NCBI GenBank assembly: GCA_041744575.1
Contig: JBGTKP010000036.1
Location: 1 to 17,097, forward strand
Direction: 5' to 3'
From: JTS-RE37 sp041744575
Lineage (GTDB): Bacteria > Bacteroidota > Bacteroidia > Flavobacteriales > Flavobacteriaceae
Length of the DNA stretch: 17,097 nt
The notes beneath the pieces are model-generated. The model saw only the letters and a list, made by a program, of their open reading frames with translations, did not search any database and had not been told where the DNA came from. Positions 1-7,222 of this stretch are shown in pieces. Made by a program: the position numbers and the translations under genes. Within the stretch, counting starts at the first letter, position 1. Every line of letters begins with the position of its first letter.

Positions 1-1899
1 TTCAATCACCACATTTTCCGGATGGTAGAAATTCAATAGTGAACTATTAGTTTTAGGAAATGCGCCCTTTTTAGCCCTTACAATAACACCTGGCTCAAAA
101 ATAATCGTCTTATTTTTTATATTCCAGAATTTGGATGGGCCCACAATCCAATCACTGCTTTGCTTGTCAATGACAATTATCTGAGCAGAGGAATTCATGG
201 CCATATTTAAGGCTTCAGAGGCATCATTAGCTTTAAATCCAAAGGAGGATGCTTTTACTGCACCCGAAGGATAGTTGCCTGATGAGGTGCCAGATCCAGA
301 ACCTGAACCTGAACCTGAACTTCCCCCACTAACATCACCTGCTCCCTCAACTGTTATAATCACTGTTTCAGAATTTGTGAGTCCCTTATCATCGGTCACG
401 GTTAGTTCGGCGTTGTATACACCTGGGGTGTTAAAAGATCTTGTAGGATTTTTTGCAGAAGCCACCCGACCATCCCCAAATTCCCACTTATAACTAGTAA
501 TAATTGAATCATCGGTAGAACTTCCTGCGTTAAATGCCACAGAAAGTGGTGCAAGACCCTGAGCGGGGTTGGCTTTTGCTACGGCTTTTGGCGCCTGATT
601 AGTATTGTCAATATTTACTGTAATATTTATAAAAGCGACGTTTTGAAGGCCTTGTTGATCCTTAACTCGTAATTTTACCCTATAGATTCCGGCTTTTGTA
701 AATGTATGCTGCGGATTGGCTTGGGTTGAAGTACTACCATCCATAAAGTTCCAAAAGTAACTGGTAATGGCTGAGTCATCTATACTACCGCTTCCGGTGA
801 ATTTAACATTAAGGGGAGCGTTTCCTTTGAGGAGTGTTGAACTAGCCACTGCTTTAGGATTTTGGTTAATAGTGTTCGTGACAGTTACAAATAATTTATC
901 CACATCAGTCAATCCAGAAGCATCCTTTACTAGTAGGGTTACACCATAAGTACCGGTTTTTGTGAAGGTATGTTGTGGATTAGCAATAAAGGACTTTACG
1001 GAACCATCCTTAAAATCCCAAACATAACGAACGACTCCTTTATCATCTCTGGAATTGCTCCCATTGAATTTAACAGTCAGAGGAGCACTTCCCTTCGAAA
1101 TATTTACGTCTGCAATGGACAATGGCCTTTTATTTGAAGGAGCCGCCGGTTCACCATTTCCATCACTAGCTAGCAGCATTGCTTCCTCATTCATTAATAA
1201 GGTTTTTGCGCCACTTGGGGCGTTATAAGTTATTACCAACTTAGCTCCAATCCGGGCAGGATTTTCTTTGGAAGCAATCGCAATGTCATCACCGCCGGAC
1301 TGCTGCATTATAAGGGTGGTAGGAGTAGCGGAAATGTCAGAACTTCTTAATCCGATTTCTTCAACAGTACCCATCTTATATTCCTTGACAACAGATCCAA
1401 GTAAAAGGTCAAATTCCGGCAAAGCCTTGGCGCTATGTTCTGACCAGTCACTGGTAGCCCCTTTATAAACACTGACCGTGCCGTTCCCCTCATCCCCGTC
1501 TATGGTGAATTGGAGTTTAGCGTCAGTTATATTCCCGCCGATCGAATCAATAGGGCTCAGATCAAATAACATGTAGCTCATCCTTTCAGATTCCGAGATA
1601 CGGATGATTTCCCTGTCCTGGATGAGGCCTTCCTCGCTGTAGCCGTCCTCAGTAGGATAAAAAATAGTTGTCCGTTTTTCAAATCCATCTTCGATATTAA
1701 GGCTGTCAGGGACCACCTCAGAAGATCCGTCATCCTCCGATGTGGAATTTTTATTAGGTTTTTGATTCTCTATGGGCGAAATCGGGTCTTTAAGTACTGC
1801 ATCGGTAAGAATATCGAGATCTTTTGTGCAGGACACGATCAAAATAAGTAAAACAAGGACAAATCCGAGGATCGGGGTTTTTTTGGGGTGGGGCATCAT
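1..1899 (-). CDS. Secreted multidomain lipoprotein, DNRLRE/CBM96-like + 3x PKD + beta-helix start (C-terminus outside window)
   Basis: An open frame of 633 codons runs off the left edge. Residues 1-24 form a lipoprotein signal: a basic start, a hydrophobic run and a lipobox I-V-S-C with Cys24. Residues about 75-225 resemble the DNRLRE/CBM96-like beta-sandwich common in flavobacterial polysaccharide lyases (SYMLFDLS, ITDAKLQFTI, SVYKG, KLVITYN). Three PKD domains follow at about 258-340, 342-428 and 433-518, each with a W-[DNE]-F-x-D-G core (WDFKDG, WNFMDG, WEFGDG). A Gly/Ser linker (about 519-543) leads into residues 544-633, which look like the N-terminal cap and first rungs of a right-handed beta-helix (KTIIFEPGVIVRA). 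The likely role is a surface-anchored enzyme or binder acting on polysaccharide; the catalytic class cannot be read because that part is missing. Start is the first of two adjacent ATGs (1899 and 1896). It has its own upstream region and faces away from the polysaccharide locus. Confidence 0.85.
   Translation of the reverse strand, partial: MMPHPKKTPILGFVLVLLILIVSCTKDLDILTDAVLKDPISPIENQKPNKNSTSEDDGSSEVVPDSLNIEDGFEKRTTIFYPTEDGYSEEGLIQDREIIRISESERMSYMLFDLSPIDSIGGNITDAKLQFTIDGDEGNGTVSVYKGATSDWSEHSAKALPEFDLLLGSVVKEYKMGTVEEIGLRSSDISATPTTLIMQQSGGDDIAIASKENPARIGAKLVITYNAPSGAKTLLMNEEAMLLASDGNGEPAAPSNKRPLSIADVNISKGSAPLTVKFNGSNSRDDKGVVRYVWDFKDGSVKSFIANPQHTFTKTGTYGVTLLVKDASGLTDVDKLFVTVTNTINQNPKAVASSTLLKGNAPLNVKFTGSGSIDDSAITSYFWNFMDGSTSTQANPQHTFTKAGIYRVKLRVKDQQGLQNVAFINITVNIDNTNQAPKAVAKANPAQGLAPLSVAFNAGSSTDDSIITSYKWEFGDGRVASAKNPTRSFNTPGVYNAELTVTDDKGLTNSETVIITVEGAGDVSGGSSGSGSGSGSGTSSGNYPSGAVKASSFGFKANDASEALNMAMNSSAQIIVIDKQSSDWIVGPSKFWNIKNKTIIFEPGVIVRAKKGAFPKTNSSLLNFYHPENVVIE
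300..320. repeat. Hexamer tandem repeat encoding the Gly-Ser linker
   Basis: Three and a half copies of the hexamer AACCTG lie in the lipoprotein gene. On the coding strand they encode alternating Ser and Gly between the third PKD domain and the C-terminal domain. Copy-number change in units of six would lengthen or shorten the linker without a frameshift. Confidence 0.7.
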
Positions 1900-1938
1900 G
1901 GAGTAAGTTGTTTAGAGAATGAGTATGATCTAAGGGCT

Positions 1939-1954
1939 GTTAGGTATTCCTAAC
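1939..1954. repeat. Perfect inverted repeat upstream of the lipoprotein gene
   Basis: GTTAGG - TATT - CCTAAC: two perfect 6-base arms with a 4-base centre, 40 bases upstream of the lipoprotein start codon. It could be an operator or a stem in the 5' untranslated leader; nothing in the sequence decides between these. Confidence 0.4.
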
Positions 1955-1983
1955 TACTTATGTTGGTTAAAAATTGTCTATTA

Positions 1984-2032
1984 TTCGATGAACGGCATTC
2001 TATTGGTAATTTTCCTCATATTTTTCGATGAA
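1984..2032. promoter_or_regulatory. Direct repeat TTCGATGAA, 40-base period
   Basis: The 9-mer TTCGATGAA occurs at 1984-1992 and again at 2024-2032, about 85-130 bases upstream of the lipoprotein start. Position and spacing (about four helical turns) would suit a tandem regulator site, but two copies of a 9-mer in AT-rich DNA may be chance. Confidence 0.2.
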
Positions 2033-2338
2033 ATGCCTGTAATTTCGTAATCGGAGATAAGATACCTAGCTGCCAATTAATATCGATTTCATGAATTTGG
2101 AAATATCGGGTAAGTGCATACTAGGTCAAATGTTAAAAGAGATTTAATTCGTTCATTTCGACAAGAGTACGTGGAATTGCACTTTTATACGCTAAGTGGT
2201 AGGCCATTTAACAATAAATTAAGAAAAAAAACGTTGAATTGCGTTTATGCCGATTAAATATCTATATATAAGAAAAAGGAAAAAACACTATAATTTGTGA
2301 AACTTTTTATCTCAATACGCTTTTCATAATTGTTAAAA

Positions 2339-2400
2339 TGGGCGAGAAGCTCTGTTTTCTCCGAGCGAGGAGTTCAGACAAGTCACCGCTTCTATGCCCA
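2339..2400. ncRNA. Candidate structured element (nested stems), strand unknown
   Basis: On the plus strand, TGGGC (2339-2343) pairs with GCCCA (2396-2400), AGAAGC (2345-2350) with GCTTCT (2388-2393), TCTG (2351-2354) with CAGA (2375-2378), and CTCC (2359-2362) with GGAG (2369-2372). These give 19 nested pairs, a 6-base terminal loop GAGCGA and small internal loops. The element is GC-rich against AT-rich flanks and lies in no gene. It could be a small structured RNA, a leader element, or the imperfect palindrome left by a mobile element. I do not recognise a known RNA family or a tRNA fold. Confidence 0.3.
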
Positions 2401-2733
2401 AGTGAAGGCGTGGTTTAACCGGAGTATTAAGTAGAATTTCAATTGAGATCAATACGAGGAATTGCATAATAAAGGTATAAACCTTAGAGGTGTTGACCTC
2501 CTCCAGATAAACTGTCCTATTTTTTGGGAAGCTACACCACCTTGGACTTTAATTTCGACATGTTTTAACGACATGCCATAAATCAGGAAATATTGATTAA
2601 TAATTGAACTTAAATTACTGTCCTAAAATCAAGGGGAATTATTGAAAAGTAATTAAAAGTCAGATCCTTTAAAATTGTAAACAAAGAAATAATTAGTAAG
2701 GACTTCATTTGAATGAGACCGAAATATCTTGCA

Positions 2734-3807
2734 TTAAATTAGTTCCTGTAAAAGTTTAGTAAAAACGGGACCATTATGCATCTGATGAGAATTTAATCCC
2801 TGTCCACATATATTATACTCTATTAAAATAACCTCATCCTGAGGATTCAGTGTTAAGTCCCAGGAAATAATTCTAAAATGAGGGGCATTTTTATGTAGCA
2901 TTACTGCTGTTTCTTTTAATTTATCAATAAAGTAAAAGGATATATCCGAAAATTTCCAACCTCCATCCGTTTCGGTCACTTTTGTACCAAAGGCGTCATA
3001 ACCAACCTCATTTAATTTTCCGTCTGCTTTAACCCCGCATGCCAACCCACCAGTTGACATATTATCATTAATGGATCCTTTCCTGCCCATCCTCACAAAC
3101 ATTGATAATATTTGTGGTTCCATACCTGTAAGATAAGTAACAATTCTAAAGGTATTTACTGAAGATTGATTGAGGGATGCGAGTATTGGATGTTGTAATA
3201 TAGATACCTGTATTATAAAGTTGTTTTTATAATCAGTTAAAACCTTTTCCAAAGGGGCCTCCAAAAGGTCAGTAATTCCGTTACTGCATTGAAAACGCCT
3301 GACATCTTTTCCTCCAAAACCGCCTATGGAAGGCTTAATAATCATTTTGCCAGCTTGATTGCAAAGATCAGTCACCGTTTCGAAGTCAATTATTTCATCA
3401 TTATGAAAATAAATTCCGTTAATATTTTTTACAATGGTTTCAGGCTGCTTTACATTGGGAAAGAGTCGGTTAAGTAAATTTTTATCGCTCAGAGCGGGGG
3501 CAAAATCATAACGATTTAACTTTGGTTCTAAAATCAAATAAAAAATATTTTCAGGAATATATTCTACTGAATAAATACCATTACAAGCGGCGTAAAATCG
3601 ATGCCATTCGCAATTCAAATTTTTGAAACCATAGTCGCTGTAAAAGTTTCTGATCCCTGAAATTTGTTGTTTATTTAATTGCTTGCTCCGCTTGTGCTTA
3701 TTAAGATGATTTATTTTTTTTCTTAATTTAAAGTGGTCATATTCTGTCCTTATAGATTTGTGAATATCTATATAATACGTTAATAATTTTTTTAATAGTG
3801 TTTTCAT
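2734..3807 (-). CDS. Sugar-transfer-associated ATP-grasp protein
   Basis: This 357-aa protein resembles the ATP-grasp family found in polysaccharide clusters (sugar-transfer-associated ATP-grasp, Pfam ATPgrasp_ST). Members are expected to ligate an acid to an amine or hydroxyl with ATP, but their substrates are mostly unknown. Residues 1-50 are basic with no signal peptide. The nucleotide-binding lysine motif IIKPSIGGFGGKDV spans about 156-169 (Lys158, Gly-rich loop). NTFRIVTY (218-225) and NDNMSTGGLACGV (247-259) are typical of the family. Asp317 in SWDLT, and Glu330 and Asn332 in IEYNICGQG, are the likely metal-binding residues. It is the last gene of the minus-strand run, 212 bases after the 349-aa sulfotransferase, so it may have its own promoter. 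It could amidate or acylate a uronic acid of the polymer; that is inference. Confidence 0.8.
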   Translation of the reverse strand: MKTLLKKLLTYYIDIHKSIRTEYDHFKLRKKINHLNKHKRSKQLNKQQISGIRNFYSDYGFKNLNCEWHRFYAACNGIYSVEYIPENIFYLILEPKLNRYDFAPALSDKNLLNRLFPNVKQPETIVKNINGIYFHNDEIIDFETVTDLCNQAGKMIIKPSIGGFGGKDVRRFQCSNGITDLLEAPLEKVLTDYKNNFIIQVSILQHPILASLNQSSVNTFRIVTYLTGMEPQILSMFVRMGRKGSINDNMSTGGLACGVKADGKLNEVGYDAFGTKVTETDGGWKFSDISFYFIDKLKETAVMLHKNAPHFRIISWDLTLNPQDEVILIEYNICGQGLNSHQMHNGPVFTKLLQELI

Positions 3808-4019
3808 TGTTATGACTTAATAATACAGCATTACTTCAATAGACCATAGCAGAAGTTTTTGCTCGAAGTCTTTTCATTTTATAATATTTGGGTATAGATA
3901 AATTCCTAAAACAGGATATTCCTATATAAATATAAACATCTTTTATTATTAGGCCTAAGTATGGAAGATGTTATGCATTGAATAATTATTGAGCTGATAT
4001 GGTCCAAATACTTGAAAGT

Positions 4020-5069
4020 TTACTTTGCCGTTCTGTCTCTGTTTAATTTTTTATTTTGCAATTTTTTGTAGATTTCTTTTGCCTTTTGCTGTATCTCTAC
4101 ATCACAACAAATGTCACGGTACTTATCCGGGCTATGACTATCATCCTTATATATGCCACATTCACAATGAAGAAAGTTTTCAAGTTGTTCATTTACATAC
4201 CCCTGATCTTTAATCAGATCCTCGAAAGATAATAATAAATAAGACGGATTGTAATGGTCGAGAAGGTATGTGTAATAATTGATCCAGATGAGTGTCCAAT
4301 ATTCAATGGTATTCCCTTGATATGGAATTTTTTGGGCATCGGCTGCCAGAACGAATGGCTTATGTCCAAGTCCGAATTCATGATGGCCCAGGTAATTGAA
4401 GTACTCCAGGACAAAGGGTTCTTCTTTTTGGGTCTCAGTAAAACTCAGATGCAATTTTCGCAGCGAGGCAGCATGGGATAAGGGTTCACGATAAAGCACG
4501 ATTATTTTACTACCTGGGAGCTTTTGTAATGAAGAAAGGCGTAAAATGTTGTTGTTATTTTTTGAGATATACCTTGTTTTCTTCTTGGACAGACATACCA
4601 GGGATATATACTGTAGGTATTTCTCCATGATTTCCGGAGGTACTTCATGGGGAAGTAAGCCCTCCGTTATATAACTATCCTTAAGGAAAACCTTCCAGAA
4701 ATATTCGTCAAACTCCTCAGGGGAGTTGCCATCCACCAGGATGCCATCCTTATGAGCCCTCTCATGTTTTTCAATGCTTACCTCCTTATTCCAGAGATTC
4801 GGACATAATAGAAGCGGCATATTCGAATACTGAAGGGAGGCATAATCCCCGGTTTGAAAAATCTTCCGCATCAGGGCGGTGGTACCGGACCGTGCCAAAC
4901 CCGTAATAAAGACATATTCTGTAATTTCAATTTTTTCCGCTTGGATTCCATACATGATCTGGTCCATTTCCATGGAAGCCCTCGATATGAAATAATTGGA
5001 AAGATAGAGCTTGTGGAATAGCTTTTCAGCTTTTGAATAACCGGACATAGGCTTTTTTAAGAAGGACAT
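4020..5069 (-). CDS. PAPS-dependent sulfotransferase (349 aa)
   Basis: A cytoplasmic-type sulfotransferase that should transfer sulfate from PAPS to a carbohydrate hydroxyl or amine. The 5'-phosphosulfate loop is clear at residues 53-65: strand VFITG followed by LARSGTTA. The 3'-phosphate motif follows strand IIVLY as Arg194-Glu-Pro through Ser202 (REPLSHAAS). A later LLLSFEDL motif is also usual in the family. There is no signal peptide. The N-terminus overlaps the end of the 126-aa membrane protein by 44 bases in another frame, which implies translational coupling; Met8 (start at 5048) is an alternative start with a shorter overlap. It is the last member of the four-gene cassette beginning with the ASST-like protein. 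Acceptor unknown. Confidence 0.88.
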   Translation of the reverse strand: MSFLKKPMSGYSKAEKLFHKLYLSNYFISRASMEMDQIMYGIQAEKIEITEYVFITGLARSGTTALMRKIFQTGDYASLQYSNMPLLLCPNLWNKEVSIEKHERAHKDGILVDGNSPEEFDEYFWKVFLKDSYITEGLLPHEVPPEIMEKYLQYISLVCLSKKKTRYISKNNNNILRLSSLQKLPGSKIIVLYREPLSHAASLRKLHLSFTETQKEEPFVLEYFNYLGHHEFGLGHKPFVLAADAQKIPYQGNTIEYWTLIWINYYTYLLDHYNPSYLLLSFEDLIKDQGYVNEQLENFLHCECGIYKDDSHSPDKYRDICCDVEIQQKAKEIYKKLQNKKLNRDRTAK

Positions 5070-5406
5070 AGACCACCACTGCTACCAGAGATAGCAGGAT
5101 ACCCGGTACACTGTATAAGGAATCCATTTGGAACCAGTCCATCTGCTCTGCAAGGAGAATTAAAATAAGGAATGGGAAAATAAACAGCAGAATACTTCCT
5201 ACGAGTTTTGCCAAATATTTTAACTGCACCGGGGTTTGTCGGAGCATCGCTTTCTGTCGGTCTTCATCCGTCAGTGCCTTGTCTTTCATCGTCTCCAGTT
5301 GCAATTTATAGGAATTGGTGAGCTTCCGTACGGTAGTCCCGATACCCAAACATTCAAATATAAGGCAACACAGCAGTGTTAACAGAAATATGGCCAGATA
5401 GCTCAC
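5026..5406 (-). CDS. Small three-helix membrane protein of unknown function (126 aa)
   Basis: I do not recognise the family. The protein has a hydrophobic N-terminal helix (about 1-22), a charged helical stretch of about 40 residues (about 27-62, rich in Lys, Glu and Gln), and two further hydrophobic helices (about 63-88 and 95-117) ending in a basic tail. The start is GTG, and the stop of the preceding 50-aa gene (TAA) touches it directly (TAAGTG). Its own end overlaps the sulfotransferase gene by 44 bases, so the three are almost certainly translated together. The topology of one helix, a polar helical hairpin and two more helices recalls the DUF106/EMC3-TMCO1 branch of the Oxa1 superfamily, but that is only a shape similarity. 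A role as membrane scaffold or partner of the sulfotransferase or the ASST-like protein is inferred from context. Confidence 0.8.
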   Translation of the reverse strand: MSYLAIFLLTLLCCLIFECLGIGTTVRKLTNSYKLQLETMKDKALTDEDRQKAMLRQTPVQLKYLAKLVGSILLFIFPFLILILLAEQMDWFQMDSLYSVPGILLSLVAVVVYVLLKKAYVRLFKS

Positions 5407-5559
5407 TTAATTCTTACTTATTTTGCCCCTGATAAAATTAATAAACCGCTTGAGCGGAAGCCAGAAGATGGCCACCAGAAATGCAAAAAATGTTAAAAAT
5501 ATCCCAGTGATCACCGCGATAATTCCTCCTCCCAACCCGGGTCCTAGGTATAAAAACAT
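5407..5559 (-). CDS. 50-aa glycine-rich membrane protein
   Basis: A complete small gene: ATG at 5559-5557, 50 codons, TAA at 5409-5407. The protein begins MFLYLGPGLGGG, continues as one long hydrophobic segment (about 12-34) and ends in a basic tail (LPLKRFINFIRGK). The Gly/Pro-rich start, single helix and basic end suggest a short inner-membrane protein with the tail in the cytoplasm. The gene lies 15 bases after the ASST-like gene, and its stop abuts the GTG start of the 126-aa gene, filling the gap exactly; this packing is strong evidence that it is real. I cannot assign a function. It could be a small subunit or chaperone for the ASST-like enzyme or the three-helix protein. Confidence 0.8.
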   Translation of the reverse strand: MFLYLGPGLGGGIIAVITGIFLTFFAFLVAIFWLPLKRFINFIRGKISKN

Positions 5560-5574
5560 AAGATTAAATTTTAA

Positions 5575-6903
5575 TTAATAAATCAATCGGCTCCAGAATA
5601 AACTGGAAATATAATTATCATCTATACGTTTAACGTATTCCATTTTCTTATTTATAGAATCACCAAAAACTAGTCTACCATTGTTGGTGTCCTCCACAAA
5701 GATATCACCGTTAGGCAAAATATCACATCTCCCGGATGTAAGGGTTCTGATTTTTTCGGTTTCCATTAACCTGCTGTATGGTGTAGTAACGGTATTCATT
5801 GCAAAATCATATACGTAGATTTCGTTGTTTTTGGTCTTCTCGCTAAAATACAGTGGTTTTAAAGTAATTTTGTTACCTTGGGAGCTTTCTTCCCGGATTA
5901 CATCATTACCAAATACTACAACTTTTTCTTTCCCATAGAAATCCACATCGTGTTGATTGATCCAGGGCCCTGTTTTTAACCAAAGTATTTTATTGATTGA
6001 TGGCCTATAAAGGAATACCGTGCTTAGATTACGGCATGAGATCAGCAGATCTCCCTTTAACCAATGTTTTGAATTATAAAGTGCAGGCTGGATATCGTTT
6101 AAATGGGTCATGTCGCTTATGACTTGCCCCTTATACAGTAAAAGGTTTTCATATCCGTTGTCCAATAGAATTTGGATGACGGATTTGCTACTCAGGATCT
6201 CCCCCGTTTCAGGGTTGATTTTGCTGATGGCATCATCAACCAGGATATCTTTGTAGGAATTATAATCTTCAGGAAAGATGTCATATTGCCCTGAAACAAA
6301 GGGACGCGTGCAAGAATATATATTCCCCTCATGATCCAACTCTGTGGTGTGGTGGTACCTGCGATCATTATTATACCACATAATATGGTTGTCCTTATTT
6401 ATTCGGGCTAATAAACTGGTCAACTGAGAATTAACAATTATGGAGCTATCTGACATAAGGAGTGGGTGAAAGAAATATAGGTCGCTTCCTTTCTCAGGAT
6501 TTTCAGGGTTTTTCGGATTAAACCCCTTATTATATAATTCCGCATTATCAGGCTCCCATTGTTTTAATGTTTTGCCGCTAGGAAGATCTATTAACTCGAA
6601 TTTTTGGCCAAATTCTTTATCCTTGTAGGAAACCAATAATTTTGGGTAATGTTCGGCTCCTTTAATATTAAATTTATCGAGGCCGTCTTTCGAGGTATTG
6701 TTGTACGCATAAAATTCAGGTTTCTCCAATGCCCTCTTGATCAGAGAAGGTATTTCTGCCATAAATTTAACAGGGCTGGCAAGTATACCCCATTTGCCGC
6801 CTACATCTGTGGATAGGTAAATATTCCTTACAAAGGACGATAAAAATATGGTATAGAAAAAAATGGCAGCGATTATTATGAAGAAGCGTCTTAGATTTTT
6901 CAT
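5575..6903 (-). CDS. Membrane-anchored ASST-like arylsulfotransferase
   Basis: This 442-aa protein resembles the arylsulfotransferase (ASST) beta-propeller family. Well-studied members transfer sulfate from phenolic sulfate donors, without PAPS, in the periplasm through a sulfated histidine. Residues 7-25 form an uncleaved-looking signal anchor, so the propeller should face the periplasm. By motif position the four active-site residues known from E. coli AssT appear present: His185 (YHHTTEL), His267 (MTHLND), Arg291 (LLISCRNLS) and His318, the probable sulfated histidine, in NQHDVDF. Propeller repeats of the form [L/I]-P-x-G-[D/N]-I-x-V recur (ILPNGDIFV, LDHEGNIYS). It is the first gene of a tight cassette with the 50-aa and 126-aa membrane proteins and a PAPS sulfotransferase. 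In a polysaccharide locus the acceptor is likely glycan or lipid-linked glycan rather than a phenol; that is inference. A non-enzymatic propeller role is possible. Confidence 0.78.
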   Translation of the reverse strand: MKNLRRFFIIIAAIFFYTIFLSSFVRNIYLSTDVGGKWGILASPVKFMAEIPSLIKRALEKPEFYAYNNTSKDGLDKFNIKGAEHYPKLLVSYKDKEFGQKFELIDLPSGKTLKQWEPDNAELYNKGFNPKNPENPEKGSDLYFFHPLLMSDSSIIVNSQLTSLLARINKDNHIMWYNNDRRYHHTTELDHEGNIYSCTRPFVSGQYDIFPEDYNSYKDILVDDAISKINPETGEILSSKSVIQILLDNGYENLLLYKGQVISDMTHLNDIQPALYNSKHWLKGDLLISCRNLSTVFLYRPSINKILWLKTGPWINQHDVDFYGKEKVVVFGNDVIREESSQGNKITLKPLYFSEKTKNNEIYVYDFAMNTVTTPYSRLMETEKIRTLTSGRCDILPNGDIFVEDTNNGRLVFGDSINKKMEYVKRIDDNYISSLFWSRLIY

Positions 6904-7222
6904 TGCTCAAAGAAAGAAATTTATTTTAATATCTCCTCATCAAAAGTTCTCATGTATTATCTTAAGGATGAAGCTATTTATCTTTTTGGAATTGACTGTT
7001 TGAGTTCAACACACTTTAAACCTAATACATTGATTTCATTTTTAGGTATCAAGTACCATAGCTCTTTCATATTTGCTTTACTCCCCTCCAGAAGAAAAGT
7101 TAGTACAGGAACCTTGATATTGCTGAAACGGTCCTTTCTAATAAGTCTTCATCGTGACCATTCCATTTACATGTACACATAAATAATTTTATTTAACCAT
7201 GAAGTTTTGGACTAGCTGGCGA
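6904..7222. other. Intergenic region with an orphan open stretch
   Basis: This 319-base AT-rich gap lies upstream of the ASST-like gene. On the minus strand a frame is open for 56 codons from 7148 down to a stop at 6980-6978 without a proper start. Its translation looks protein-like (VPVLTFLLEG, MKELWYLIPKNE). It may be the remnant of a decayed gene or chance. No CAAAnnTA (minus-strand -7 box) is seen, so the cassette may be read through from the sulfotransferase genes or use an atypical promoter. Confidence 0.4.

Larger units (their letters stand above)
1900..2733. other. Gene-poor intergenic region (0.8 kb)
   Basis: This AT-rich stretch separates the lipoprotein gene from the end of the ATP-grasp gene. 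I see no convincing coding frame on either strand. It contains a perfect inverted repeat at 1939-1954, a 9-base direct repeat at 1984-1992 and 2024-2032, and a more GC-rich island at 2339-2420 that folds into nested stems. The upstream region of the lipoprotein must lie here, but no perfect TAnnTTTG box is present on the minus strand; the nearest (complement of 2126-2133) has one mismatch. Confidence 0.6.

Noticed and set aside
275..493. A plus-strand frame with an EPEPEPEP repeat
   Set aside because: It is the antisense reading of the Gly-Ser linker repeat and third PKD domain of the lipoprotein gene.
2336..2437. Plus-strand open stretch of about 34 codons ending in an Ala-Gln-Val-Lys-Ala-Trp-Phe-like segment, considered as a transposase end
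   Set aside because: Too short, no catalytic motif, no terminal repeats; the nested stem structure explains the higher G+C better.
2487..2500. A small hairpin GAGGT-GTTG-ACCTC
   Set aside because: Five pairs without a following T run or other context; too weak to call a terminator.
6952..7182. A 76-codon plus-strand open frame in the gap before the ASST gene
   Set aside because: Its translation shows no domain or motif, there is no promoter-like box, and it points against all its neighbours. AT-rich noncoding DNA can give this by chance.
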